Assembly (NCBI GenBank): GCA_016795325.1 | Contig: JAEUHY010000016.1 | Coordinates: 62,001-126,000 of the forward strand | Length of the DNA: 64,000 nt | Reading direction: 5' to 3' | Source of the DNA: Planctomycetota bacterium | GTDB lineage: Bacteria; Planctomycetota; UBA1135; GCA-002686595 | Program-made: the position numbers and the translations under genes | The notes under the pieces: generated by a model | Database searches by the model: none | What the model saw: only the letters and a program-made list of their open reading frames with translations | Told to the model about the DNA's origin: nothing | Part shown: one piece after another, positions 44,760 to 53,385 of the stretch | Position numbering within the stretch: the stretch's first letter is position 1 | Layout: each line of letters begins with the position of its first letter

Positions 44760-45275
44760 TCACTCGCCGCCGAGCATGCGGTGCGCGGCGCGCGCGATCA
44801 GCTCGTCGGTCGACAGGCGGCCCTGCTCGAAGCGGGCCTTGATCTCGCTGAGGCGTTCGGCGCGCGAGCTGTCCGCCTCGCCGGCGATCGACAGCGCGCG
44901 ATCGACAAGCTGCTTGGCGTCGCCGGAGATGTCGAGGCTGTCGGAGGTCGGGGCGCCCGTAGCGTTCTGCGCACGCTCCTTGAGGTCGGCGCGGTACGTC
45001 TCGCGTCGCTCGAACACCTGCTGCGCGCGGCGCGGGGCCGTGCGCTCGGTGTACTCGGCTCGCGCGTTGGCGATGCGGACCTGACGTTGATCGCGGTAGG
45101 CGTCGCGCGCTTCGCGCACCTGCTTGGCGAGCGTCTCCGGATCGAGGTTGGGATTCGCATCCGTCTTCACCGGCTGATCGAGGGGTTGGCGCTCCTTGAT
45201 CGATTCGCGGTTGGGTCGGGTCAGGTCGTAGCGCAGCGGGTTGGGCTGGCTCGAGTCGTTGCGGCGAATGTCCAT
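44760..45275 (-). CDS. flgM: FlgM-like anti-sigma-28 factor with long N-terminal extension
   Basis: The last ~60 of 171 residues follow the FlgM pattern: DSLDISGDAKQLVDRALSIA, SSRAERLSEIKARFEQGRLSTDELIARAAHRML. FlgM binds FliA through such C-terminal helices and is exported once the hook is complete. Typical FlgM has about 90-110 residues; here about 110 more are added in front, Arg/Glu-rich and probably helical (VREARDAYRDQRQVRIANARAEY and ARRAQQVFERRETY-like). The gene has its own FliA-type promoter 46 nt upstream, which would give the usual negative feedback. It lies apart from the main flagellar cluster. Confidence 0.82.
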   Translation of the reverse strand: MDIRRNDSSQPNPLRYDLTRPNRESIKERQPLDQPVKTDANPNLDPETLAKQVREARDAYRDQRQVRIANARAEYTERTAPRRAQQVFERRETYRADLKERAQNATGAPTSDSLDISGDAKQLVDRALSIAGEADSSRAERLSEIKARFEQGRLSTDELIARAAHRMLGGE

Positions 45276-45320
45276 GTTCAGGCCTCTCTTGGGCGGCCCA
45301 CTTCGGGCGCCTCGGATCAG

Positions 45321-45348
45321 TTATCGGCGCCCGGAGGGTGGGCTGTAG
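45321..45348 (-). promoter_or_regulatory. FliA (sigma-28) promoter of the flgM-like gene
   Basis: On the minus strand, GCCGATAA (45328-45321) is preceded after 16 nt by CTAC (45348-45345). The wider core GCGCCGATAAC is the same as in the fliD promoter, and the distance to the start codon is 46 nt against 45 nt there. Confidence 0.78.
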
Positions 45349-45518
45349 CAGTTTTTCTGGTCGTGCCCGTTTCCGGGCTGGCGGGCGAGCGCTGCCCCCG
45401 GCGGGGCGGCGCCCCCAGAGGGTCGGCAACGGGGTTGTCGGCGCCTTCGCGAGCTCCATAAGGCGCTCCTCGTGGAATCCGTGGATGTGGCGCAACACTT
45501 TGGAAGAGCGTGGGTTAG

Positions 45519-47933
45519 GTGAACAACGCGCTTGCCGCCGCCGCGCTGGCGACGCATCATGCGGGCATGCATCCCGGTCTCGCCGCCTGGGCCGCGCGGG
45601 TTGGATGGCGCTCGCCAGCGGCGGCGCCTCTGAAGGCGTGTCTGCTGGCGTGCCTGCTGCCGTGCCTGTTGCCGTGTCTGGCGGGCAGTCTGGTCGCCAT
45701 CGCCGCGCCTCCCGCCGCTGCGGCGCCGATCCAGGCCCCGGTCGGCCGCCACAACCGCGTCGACTACACGATCGAGGCCCGCGTCGACACCGACACGATG
45801 CGCCTGGTCGGGCGCGAAAAGGTGCGCTTCGAGAACCGCACCGACCGCGCCACGGCGGAGTTGTGGTTCCACCTGTACTGGAATGCGTTTTCCAGCAACC
45901 AGTCGACCTTTCTGCGCGAGTCCGGCGGACAGGCGCGCGGGGTGACGCTGGAGAGCGGCTGGGGCTGGCAGCGGCTCCAGAGCGTGCGGGTGGGCGGCGA
46001 GGAACTGCTCGCGCGGGTCAGCTACGAGCACCCCGACGACGACAACGCCGACGACCGGACCGTGTTCCGCGTGCCGCTCGAGCGCGAGGTCGCGCCGGGC
46101 GAGTCGCTCGAGATCGAACTCGACTGGGAAGCCCAGATTCCGCGCGTGCGGCGCCGCACCGGCTACAAGGGCGACTTCCTGTTCATCGCTCAGTGGTTTC
46201 CCAAGCTCGGCGTGTTCGAGGGCGAGCGCGGCTGGAATTGCCACCAGTTCCACGAGTCGACCGAGTTCTATTCGAACTTCGGCGCCTACGACGTCTCGAT
46301 CGACCTGCCCGAACGCTACGAGGGCCGCATCGGGGCGAGCGGCGTGCGCGTCGACTCGCCGCGCAAGCTCGGCGATCGCGTGGTGACGCGCTTCAAGGCG
46401 CCGGGCGCGGCGGACCTCGAAGCGCTCGACGGCGCCGGGCGCGCGCCGCTGGTCCATGACTTCGCTTGGACCGCGGACTCGAACTTCAAGCGCTTCACCG
46501 GCACGTTCCACTTCGACCCCTGGCGCGAGCGCTTCGACACGGAAGTGGCGGCGGTGACGCGCGCGCTCGGCCCCGAGAAGAACCTGCGCATGCGCAACGT
46601 CGAGGTCGTGGTGCTGATCCACCCCGAACGCGAGCGCCAGTGGAAGCGCCACTACGAAGCGACCTGTGCGGCGCTCTTCTTCTACGGCCTGTGGTTCGGC
46701 GAATACCCCTTCAGCCAGATCACGTGCGTCGATCCGGCCTGGGGCGCCGGCGCCGCGAGCGGCATGGAGTATCCGACGCTGTTCACGGCCGGTTCGCGCA
46801 TGTGGACCGATCCGCAGATGCACTCGCCCGAAGGCGTGGTGGTGCACGAGGCGGGCCACCAGTTCTTCCAGGGGCTGGTCGCGAACAACGAGTTCGAAGC
46901 GGCCTGGCTCGACGAGGGCTTCAACTCGTTCGCCGACGCCGAGGTCATGTTCCGCGTGTGGGGCCGCGAGCGCGCGACGACGGAATACTCCGGGGTGCCG
47001 AGCTTCGGCGCGCCCACGGTGTCCCTGCCGGGCGAGGGCTTCGCCGACGGGTTGCTCAGCGCGCGTCGCGTCGTGCTGCCGTTTCTCGATTGGAGCCTGA
47101 CGCCGCTGCACAACTCCGGCTACGTCGATTGGTGGCGCGACCAACCGCGCCTCTCGTTCGTCGAGCAGTGGACCGACCCGCGTTGGCACGATCGCGTGCG
47201 CTACCTCAGCGATCCCGACCGCGACCCGATCGACACCGCGGCCTTTCGCTACGTCGACCGCGATTCGTACCGCACGAACAGCTATCCGCGGCCGGCGGTT
47301 GCGCTGCGTTCGCTGATGGGCGTCGTCGGACGCGATGCGTTCCTGCGCGGGATGCGCGCCTACACCGAGCGCTGGCGCTACCGCCATCCGTACCCGCAGG
47401 ATTTCGTCGAGGCCTTTTCCGCCGGCGCCGGCGTCGACGTGCGCTGGTACTTCGACGAGCTGTTCCGCAGCCGCGCGACGGTCGATTGGAGCGTGGCCGT
47501 CAAGCAGCGTCGCCGTGCGCCGCTCAAGGGTTGGACGCAAGTCGATGCGGCGGCCGAGTTCGTCGAGGCGCCGGCCGCGAGCGCGGAGGCGAGCAAAGAC
47601 GCGCCGTGGGAGAGCGAGGTCACGCTCGTGCGCCGCGGCGAGTTGCGGCTGCCGCTGGTGGTCGAGCTGCGCTTCGAAGGCGGCGCGAGCGAGCGCGTCA
47701 CCTGGTCGCGCGAACAGCAGGCCGACTCCGCTTGGCTCAAGCTCGCGCGCAGCGGCCCCAACAAGCTCGTGGCGGCGATCGTCGACCCCGAGCGCCACTA
47801 TTTCCTCGACCTCAACATGTCGAACAACCAGTGGTTCGACGCGCGCGACGAGGTCGCGCCGTGGCGCTGGACCGAGCGTGCGTTCCAGCGCTTCGCGAGC
47901 TTCCTGCACTGGCAGGCGGGGATCGGCGGATGA
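45519..47933 (+). CDS. Secreted M1-family metallopeptidase
   Basis: The 804-residue zinc peptidase has the M1 catalytic motif HEAGHQFFQGL near residue 444 and the third ligand Glu in WLDEGFNSF, with the GMEYPTLF substrate motif ahead of it. An N-terminal beta domain (about 75-300) and a C-terminal helical domain flank it. The N-terminus has a long hydrophobic leader with a Cys-spaced repeat (CLLACLLPCLLPCL). The start is a GTG at 45519; an ATG at 45567 would shorten the leader. It overlaps the next gene by 4 nt. Confidence 0.9.
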   Translation: MNNALAAAALATHHAGMHPGLAAWAARVGWRSPAAAPLKACLLACLLPCLLPCLAGSLVAIAAPPAAAAPIQAPVGRHNRVDYTIEARVDTDTMRLVGREKVRFENRTDRATAELWFHLYWNAFSSNQSTFLRESGGQARGVTLESGWGWQRLQSVRVGGEELLARVSYEHPDDDNADDRTVFRVPLEREVAPGESLEIELDWEAQIPRVRRRTGYKGDFLFIAQWFPKLGVFEGERGWNCHQFHESTEFYSNFGAYDVSIDLPERYEGRIGASGVRVDSPRKLGDRVVTRFKAPGAADLEALDGAGRAPLVHDFAWTADSNFKRFTGTFHFDPWRERFDTEVAAVTRALGPEKNLRMRNVEVVVLIHPERERQWKRHYEATCAALFFYGLWFGEYPFSQITCVDPAWGAGAASGMEYPTLFTAGSRMWTDPQMHSPEGVVVHEAGHQFFQGLVANNEFEAAWLDEGFNSFADAEVMFRVWGRERATTEYSGVPSFGAPTVSLPGEGFADGLLSARRVVLPFLDWSLTPLHNSGYVDWWRDQPRLSFVEQWTDPRWHDRVRYLSDPDRDPIDTAAFRYVDRDSYRTNSYPRPAVALRSLMGVVGRDAFLRGMRAYTERWRYRHPYPQDFVEAFSAGAGVDVRWYFDELFRSRATVDWSVAVKQRRRAPLKGWTQVDAAAEFVEAPAASAEASKDAPWESEVTLVRRGELRLPLVVELRFEGGASERVTWSREQQADSAWLKLARSGPNKLVAAIVDPERHYFLDLNMSNNQWFDARDEVAPWRWTERAFQRFASFLHWQAGIGG

Positions 47934-48979
47934 GCGGCTGGCAGGACCCGCGCGATCCGCAGCCGACGGAGCCCGAGCTCCCGCGCTGGATCTTCCTGCA
48001 CGCGCTGCGGGTCACGCTCGGCCGCGCTTCGGTGTGGCTGACGCACTTCGGACTGTTCGCGGCGCTCGCGGCGGCGGCGGCCGCGCCGTGGTTCGGCTTC
48101 TACGACACGGCCTTCGCGCACCGCTACGAGCCGGGCGCGAACGTGCTCGAACTGAACGAGACCGTGCGCGTCGATCTGAACCACGCCCGCGCCGCGTTCG
48201 AAGCGGGCTCACGCGTGTGGGTCGGCGTGCTCAGCTTCGTCGCCATGCTCGTCGGCGCCTTCACCGCGGGCGGCTGGCTGCAGCTGTTCCTCGAGCACTC
48301 CAAGGGCGAGTCGGTGCGGCGCTTCTTCTACGGCGGCGCGCGCTTCTTCTTTCGCTTCGTGCGCGTGATCTTGATGACGCTCTTCGTGCTGCAGCTGCTG
48401 GCTTGGCTGGTGTACGGCAAGCCGTGGGATTGGCTTGTGCTCGACAAGATCCTCGAACTGCCCAAGCCCGAACTCGCGGAACTCACCAGCGAGGCCGTCG
48501 CGCGTCGCACCGTGTTCTGGCAAGACGGCGTGTACTTGCTGCTGTTCGCGCTCGTGCTGTCCTGGGCCGACTTGACGCGCACGCGCATCGCCGTGCAGGG
48601 CCACAAGTCGGTCGTGTGGGCCGGGCTGTGCTGCGTGGCGACGATTGTCCTGCACCCGATCCAGGTCTTGCGCCCGCTGCTCCTGCTCCTCATCGCCGAA
48701 GGGCTGGTGCTCGCCGGCGCATGGCTGGCCACCGATGCGCTGCAGGCTTCACTCGGGCCGGACTCCGGCAAGGGCACGGTCCTCGCGCTGTACGCAGTCG
48801 GACTGGTGGTCCTCGCCTGGCGCACGGTGATCCGCGGCGCGCGCTACTGCGCCTGCGTGCTCGTGACGCGCGACGTCGTGCGGCCCTTGTCGCGCCCCGA
48901 TCCGTGGCGGCGCTCGATCGGCGGCCCCGGCGGCCCGCGTTATCCGATCGACGGGGACGAGTACGGCGTCGCGCTGTGA
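47930..48979 (+). CDS. Polytopic membrane protein linked to the M1 peptidase
   Basis: This 349-residue protein shows about six membrane helices (FGLFAALAAAAAAPWFGFY, WVGVLSFVAMLVGAFTAGGWL, VILMTLFVLQLLAWLVY, YLLLFALVLSWADL, PLLLLLIAEGLVLAGAWL, LALYAVGLVVLAW). Its ATG overlaps the peptidase stop (ATGA), and its own stop overlaps the next gene. No transporter signature was recognised. Co-translation with the peptidase suggests a shared envelope role. Confidence 0.82.
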   Translation: MSGWQDPRDPQPTEPELPRWIFLHALRVTLGRASVWLTHFGLFAALAAAAAAPWFGFYDTAFAHRYEPGANVLELNETVRVDLNHARAAFEAGSRVWVGVLSFVAMLVGAFTAGGWLQLFLEHSKGESVRRFFYGGARFFFRFVRVILMTLFVLQLLAWLVYGKPWDWLVLDKILELPKPELAELTSEAVARRTVFWQDGVYLLLFALVLSWADLTRTRIAVQGHKSVVWAGLCCVATIVLHPIQVLRPLLLLLIAEGLVLAGAWLATDALQASLGPDSGKGTVLALYAVGLVVLAWRTVIRGARYCACVLVTRDVVRPLSRPDPWRRSIGGPGGPRYPIDGDEYGVAL

Positions 48980-49491
48980 AGGCGCTCGTCGCGGCGTACG
49001 GAACGTTGCTCTCTCGCGAGTCGCTCGCGCTGACGCTGTCGCACGAGTCGACGCGCGAGAAGCGCTTCGTCCCCGTGTGGATCGCGGGTTTTCAGCGCGT
49101 TTTCAATGTGCGGCCGCCGTACTACCGCGGCGCGCGAGCGTCGCACGAGGAGTCCGCGCTCAACCTCGAGCGGCTCGCGGACGCGCGCTGCAACGCGGCG
49201 GTGTTCCTGGCGTCGCTCGACGAGCTGGCGCGGCTCGACGCGCGCGAACGCGGCTACGAGCGCGTCGTCGTGCCGCTACTGTCCTTCGAAACCTTGCAGC
49301 CCTTCGGCCAGGCCTTCGCGTACGTGGCGCCGACGTCGTCTCCGTGGATCGAGCGAGACCCGCGTGCGCTCGCGCCGCTCCCACGCGACCTCGAGTGGGC
49401 CCGCGCCGGCGCGCGCGAGCTCGGCCCCGACTTCGCGCGCGAATTCGAACGCACGACGTTCCTCGCCGACGGCCGGACTCCGCTCGGCTGA
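48976..49491 (+). CDS. Gamma-glutamylcyclotransferase-like protein
   Basis: The 171-residue product has the glycine-tyrosine loop AAYGTLLSRESLAL at its N-terminus, FNVRPPYYRG, and then NAAVFLASLDELARLDARERGYERVVVPL, a pattern common to GGCT/ChaC-type folds. Such enzymes release 5-oxoproline from gamma-glutamyl amines or glutathione. The substrate cannot be told from sequence. The GTG start overlaps the upstream stop. Confidence 0.72.
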   Translation: MKALVAAYGTLLSRESLALTLSHESTREKRFVPVWIAGFQRVFNVRPPYYRGARASHEESALNLERLADARCNAAVFLASLDELARLDARERGYERVVVPLLSFETLQPFGQAFAYVAPTSSPWIERDPRALAPLPRDLEWARAGARELGPDFAREFERTTFLADGRTPLG

Positions 49492-49509
49492 GGCGCGCGC
49501 CGAGCACGC

Positions 49510-50208
49510 CTACAGTTCGACGGGCAACCGCCGCGCGATGCGCAGCTCGCTGGGTTGAACGTCGACCGCGTACGCGAGCACTTCGACGCCGGCCTTCGCC
49601 ACGCGCCGCAGCGCTTTGGCGTACTCGTCGTCGATCTCGTCGGCGGGCCGGAAGCGCGCGACGTCGTTGCGGCTCACGAAGTAGAACTGCACCGCGCGGT
49701 TGCCCGCGCCCACCTCGCGTGCGAGCTCGTCGAGGTGCTTGAGTCCACGTTCCGTCGGCGCGTCGGGGAACGCGGCGCAGTCGCCGATCGCGTAGGTCGT
49801 GTTCTTGACCTCCACGAAGCAGCGCTCGCCGTTCTCGCGCGTCAGCAGCACGTCGATGCGGCTGTTCGAGCCGTATTTGACCTCGCGTTTGGACTGCGCA
49901 TAACCGGCGAGCTCGGGGATCTCGCCGCCTTCGATGGCTTCGTGCACGACGGCGTTGGGCGCGCTCGTGTCGACGTTCACCCAGGTCTCTCCCACGCGCA
50001 GCGCCTGGAGCGTGTGGCGCAGCTTGCGTTCGGGATCCTGAGAATCGCGCAACACCGCGCGGTTGCCGGGCTCGAGGCAGCCCAGCAGGCTGCCGGTGTT
50101 CGCGCAGTGCGCGACGACCACGCTGCCGTCGTCGAGTTCGACGTCGACGAAGAAGCGCTTGTAGCGCCGCAGGAAGCGGCCTTCGATCGTGGGCTGGGTA
50201 ATGCGCAT
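49510..50208 (-). CDS. sfsA: Sugar fermentation stimulation protein homologue SfsA
   Basis: The 232-residue SfsA shows an OB-like N-terminal domain (GRFLRRYKRFFVDVELDDG, CANTGSLLGCLEPGN) and a nuclease-like C-terminal domain with SRIDVLLTRENGERCFVEVKNTT, including the D and ExK residues of the PD-(D/E)XK fold, then FPDAPTERGLKHLDEL. In E. coli it was described as a DNA-binding regulator; its real role is unclear. It is divergent from the peptidase gene with only 25 bp between starts. Confidence 0.93.
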   Translation of the reverse strand: MRITQPTIEGRFLRRYKRFFVDVELDDGSVVVAHCANTGSLLGCLEPGNRAVLRDSQDPERKLRHTLQALRVGETWVNVDTSAPNAVVHEAIEGGEIPELAGYAQSKREVKYGSNSRIDVLLTRENGERCFVEVKNTTYAIGDCAAFPDAPTERGLKHLDELAREVGAGNRAVQFYFVSRNDVARFRPADEIDDEYAKALRRVAKAGVEVLAYAVDVQPSELRIARRLPVEL

Positions 50209-50221
50209 GGCGGGTCAGCCG

Positions 50222-50228
50222 TACACTA
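50222..50228. promoter_or_regulatory. Overlapping divergent -10 elements between sfsA and the peptidase gene
   Basis: TACACT (50222-50227, plus strand) and TAGTGT (50228-50223, minus strand) share five bases. The plus-strand copy lies 6 nt before the ATG at 50234, so that transcript would have almost no leader. No good -35 box is seen in either direction. Confidence 0.45.
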
Positions 50229-50233
50229 CCGCC

Positions 50234-51637
50234 ATGACGCCTGCACCTCTCGTTTTGTTCGCGGCTCTGCTGTTCGCCGGCCCCGCGCGGTTCGTCGACG
50301 CCGCCAAGCCGCAGGAGCCCAAGTCGCTCGAACTTGTCGGCGACGGCAAGCCGGTGTGCGGCCTGGGCGCCACGTTCCATTCGGGACGGCGTGCAGCGCT
50401 GCGCAAGGCGCTCGGCGAGGGCGTCGTGGTCGTGCGCGGACTCCCCGAATCGCGCGACTACGTGAAGTTCTCGCAGGACAAGACGTTCTGGTACCTGACC
50501 GGCATCGAAAGCCCCGGCGCGACGCTGGTCATGGACTGCAAGAGCGGGCGCGAGGTGTTGCTGCTGCCCGACCCCAACAAGATGAGCGAGCGTTGGGAAG
50601 GTGAGATGTGGGACGCCGCCGACGCGTGGGTGAAGGAGCTCACCGGCCTGGGCGAGGTGTTGCCGACGCGCGATCTCGAGAAGTTGCTCGCGGAGCTGTT
50701 CGCGGCCACGCCCAAGGGCTGGGTCTCGCTCCATCCGTTCATCGGACTGTCGGGTTGCTACGACCGCGCCGAACCGTTCGATCAACGCGCTGCCCTGGAC
50801 CCGCTCGACGGCCGCATCAGCCGCGAGCAGGCGCTCAAGCAGGCGCTCGAGACCAAGTTCAAGGTCGAGGTGAAGGACATGCGCGCGCAGCTCAGCGAAC
50901 TGCGCCGCGTGAAAACGCCCGAAGAAATCGCAGCCTGCGAGCGTGCGTCGCGTGCCGGCGCCGTGGCGATGGTCGAAGCGATGCGTTCGACGCGCCCTGG
51001 CCTGGGCGAGTGGGAGATCGACTCGCTGATGAGCTGGCTGCACCGTGTCGAGGGCGCCTCGGGCGCGTCGTACCAACCGATCTGCGGCTCGGGCGCCAAC
51101 TCGCTCGTGCTGCACTACAGCGCCTCGAACCGGCGCATGCTCGACGGCGACATCCTGCTCGTCGACTACGGACCCGAAGTCGATCACTACATCTGCGACA
51201 TCACGCGCACCTGGCCGGTGAACGGCAAGTTCAGCGCGCGCCAGGCCGAGCTGTACGACGCCGTGCTCGCGGCGCAGAGGGCCGGCATCGCGGCGACCAA
51301 GCCCGGCGTGCGGATGCGGGATGTGAATGCGGCCTGCGACAAGGTGCTCAAGGACCTTGGGCTGGGCGGCTTCATCCGCCACGGCACGTGCCACTACGTC
51401 GGCATGGAGGTCCACGACGTGGGCGCGAACAACAAACCGCTCGAGCCCGGCGTGGTGTTCACGATCGAGCCGGGGCTCTACGAAGAGGAGACCGGCATCG
51501 GCATCCGCATCGAGGACGTCGTGGTCGTCACGTCCGACGGCTGCCGCGTCCTCACGGCGGGCGCCCCGCGCGAGCGCGCCGAAATCGAGGCGCTGATCGC
51601 CTCCGAAGGCGTGCTGGATCGTTTGCTCCAGCGCTGA
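50234..51637 (+). CDS. Secreted Xaa-Pro aminopeptidase (M24B)
   Basis: The 467-residue protein has a signal peptide (APLVLFAALLFAGPARFVDA), an aminopeptidase-P N-terminal domain (about 40-190) and the pita-bread catalytic domain. Metal ligands are visible in DYGPE, CDITR, HGTCHYVGMEVHD, TIEPGLY and RIEDV. Aminopeptidase P removes the first residue before proline. Secretion is unusual for this mainly cytoplasmic family and suggests peptide use in the periplasm. The ATG at 50234 was chosen for the signal peptide. Confidence 0.92.
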   Translation: MTPAPLVLFAALLFAGPARFVDAAKPQEPKSLELVGDGKPVCGLGATFHSGRRAALRKALGEGVVVVRGLPESRDYVKFSQDKTFWYLTGIESPGATLVMDCKSGREVLLLPDPNKMSERWEGEMWDAADAWVKELTGLGEVLPTRDLEKLLAELFAATPKGWVSLHPFIGLSGCYDRAEPFDQRAALDPLDGRISREQALKQALETKFKVEVKDMRAQLSELRRVKTPEEIAACERASRAGAVAMVEAMRSTRPGLGEWEIDSLMSWLHRVEGASGASYQPICGSGANSLVLHYSASNRRMLDGDILLVDYGPEVDHYICDITRTWPVNGKFSARQAELYDAVLAAQRAGIAATKPGVRMRDVNAACDKVLKDLGLGGFIRHGTCHYVGMEVHDVGANNKPLEPGVVFTIEPGLYEEETGIGIRIEDVVVVTSDGCRVLTAGAPRERAEIEALIASEGVLDRLLQR

Positions 51638-51687
51638 GTCGGGCGATCTGGCCCAGGCGCACGGACCTCGCTATTCTCTTCGCCCCC

Positions 51688-52807
51688 ATGGCTTCCACGA
51701 AGGACTACCGCGACCGCGCCCAGAGCTTCTTGCGTCACCTCGAGCAGCTCAAGGTGAGTCTTTGACTACGCCAAACAGTTCAAACGTCTAGGCGAAATCG
51801 AAGCGCTTGAGAGCCAGCCCGGCTTCTGGGACAACCAGGAGAAGAGCCAGCGCATCATCGGCGAGAAGAAGCTCGCCCGCGGCGTGGTCGATCCCGTCGG
51901 GCGAGTCAACGAGTGGCTCGAGGAGATCGAGATCAACGCGCAGATGGGCGACGAGATGGGCGTCGCCGGCGTGCAGGACGACCTCGAGCGGCTGTGCGGC
52001 CAGATCGAAGACGAGCTCAAGAAGCTCGACTTCCGCGTGATGGTCGGCGGCCCGCAGGACCACCTCAACGCCTTCATCCAGATCACGCCCGGCGCCGGCG
52101 GCGTCGACAGTTGCGACTGGGCTGGCATGCTGCTGCGCATGTACTCGCGCTGGGCCGAGGACAAGGGCTACAAGCTCGAGGAAGTCGAACTCATCGAGGA
52201 GCCCGAGGGCGGCATCCGCGGCGCGACGATCCGCGTCATCGGCGAGTACGCCTTCGGCTACCTCAAGGCCGAGCGCGGCGTGCACCGCCTGGTGCGCATC
52301 AGCCCATTCGACGCGGCCTCTCGGCGCCAGACGAGCTTCGCGGGCATAGACGTGACGCCGGAGCTGACCGAAGACGTCGACATCGAGGTCAAGGAGTCCG
52401 ATCTCGAGATCGACACGATGCGTTCGGGCGGCGCCGGCGGTCAGAACGTGAACAAGGTCGAGTCGGCGGTGCGCATGCGGCACATTCCCTCCGGCATCGT
52501 GGTGCGTTGCCAAGTGCAGCGCAGCCAGCTCAAGAACCGCGAGATGGCGCTGCAGATGATCAAGGCCAAGCTGCTGCAGAAGCGCGAGGCCGAGCGCGAC
52601 GCGGAACTCGCCAAGCTCTACGGCGACAAGGGCGAGATCAGCTTCGGCAGCCAGATCCGCAGCTACGTGCTGCACCCCTACCAGATCGTCAAGGACCACC
52701 GCACCGACGTCGAGACGGGCAACACCGCCGCGGTGCTCGACGGCAAGATCGACCGCTTCATCGAGGAATACCTGCGCCGCAAGGGCGGCGCGGCGGCGGC
52801 CAAGTAG
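51688..52807 (+). CDS. prfB: Peptide chain release factor 2, with programmed +1 frameshift
   Basis: RF2 ends translation at UGA and UAA. The first 25 codons end at CTT TGA C (51760-51766); a +1 slip at CTT reads on through GAC in the other frame to 52807, giving 372 residues. The GGQ hydrolysis motif is near residue 250 ([20 protein letters not shown]) and the RF2-type SPF stop-codon motif is in [14 protein letters not shown]. An AAGGTGAG Shine-Dalgarno-like stretch stands just before the shift site. The stop is thus a regulatory element, not a mutation. Confidence 0.96.
51751..51766 (+). other. RF2 autoregulatory frameshift site
   Basis: The order AAGGTGAG, one base, CTT TGA C has the three parts of the known RF2 site: an internal ribosome-binding stretch, a slippery CTT and an in-frame UGA followed by C. 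Low RF2 would favour the slip and raise RF2 synthesis. Confidence 0.9.
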
Positions 52808-52815
52808 CGCTCGGG

Positions 52816-53385
52816 TCAGCTCGCAGTTTCGGGCCTCGCGCGAATGCGTTCGCGCAGCTCGGGGATCTCCGGGCACAGCTCGCACAGCGACTTCCACTGC
52901 TTGGCGATCGCGCCCATGGCGGATTTGCGGCCATTTCCAGGCCCGCCGTCGCCCAGGCGTGCGAGCAGCGGTTCTGCGAAGGTCTCCTTCGGGTGACACT
53001 CGCTGCGCACCTGGGCCCAGCTCAGCTTGTGGCGCTCCTCGACGTCACGGCGGTGGAGCGCCAGGAGCCACGTCTCAACTTCTTCGACGCCCATCGCCGC
53101 CAGCAGCTTGCCTGGGTGGCGCTGCTCGAGCGCGTCGAGTCGCGCACGCCGGTCCTTGGCGCAGTCGCGGTCGACGACGAGCAAGAACACGTCGACCATG
53201 CGGTTCTTGGTGACGATCGCATCGATCGTCTCGTGGTCGAGCGCGTCTTCGACGCCGCGCATGCGCGGATTCTGCAGCACTTCGATGCGCGCCTTCTTCG
53301 AGAGATCATCGAAGACCCTCTCGATCACCGGCTTGAGGATGTACTGGTCGAGATGCGGATCCTCGGGGATCACCAGCACCTTCAC
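52816..53385 (-). CDS. TOPRIM/DUF4276-like protein paired with an AAA ATPase
   Basis: The 189-residue product starts MKVLVIPEDPHLDQ, with an acidic residue placed as in TOPRIM folds. It continues with DVFLLVVDRDCAKDRRARLDAL, an acidic DxD strand end, and MGVEEVETWLLALH, a Glu-rich helix seen in DUF4276 proteins. These features suggest a metal-dependent nuclease-like fold. The GTG start overlaps the ATPase stop (GTGA); a TTG 18 nt upstream is a poorer option. Gene pairs of this type occur among anti-phage systems. The fold call is made by eye. Confidence 0.65.
   Translation of the reverse strand: MKVLVIPEDPHLDQYILKPVIERVFDDLSKKARIEVLQNPRMRGVEDALDHETIDAIVTKNRMVDVFLLVVDRDCAKDRRARLDALEQRHPGKLLAAMGVEEVETWLLALHRRDVEERHKLSWAQVRSECHPKETFAEPLLARLGDGGPGNGRKSAMGAIAKQWKSLCELCPEIPELRERIRARPETAS

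Noticed and set aside
51688..51765. Premature stop in prfB as a sign of a pseudogene
   Set aside because: The context CTT TGA C with an upstream ribosome-binding stretch is the normal RF2 frameshift site, and the rest of the gene is intact.
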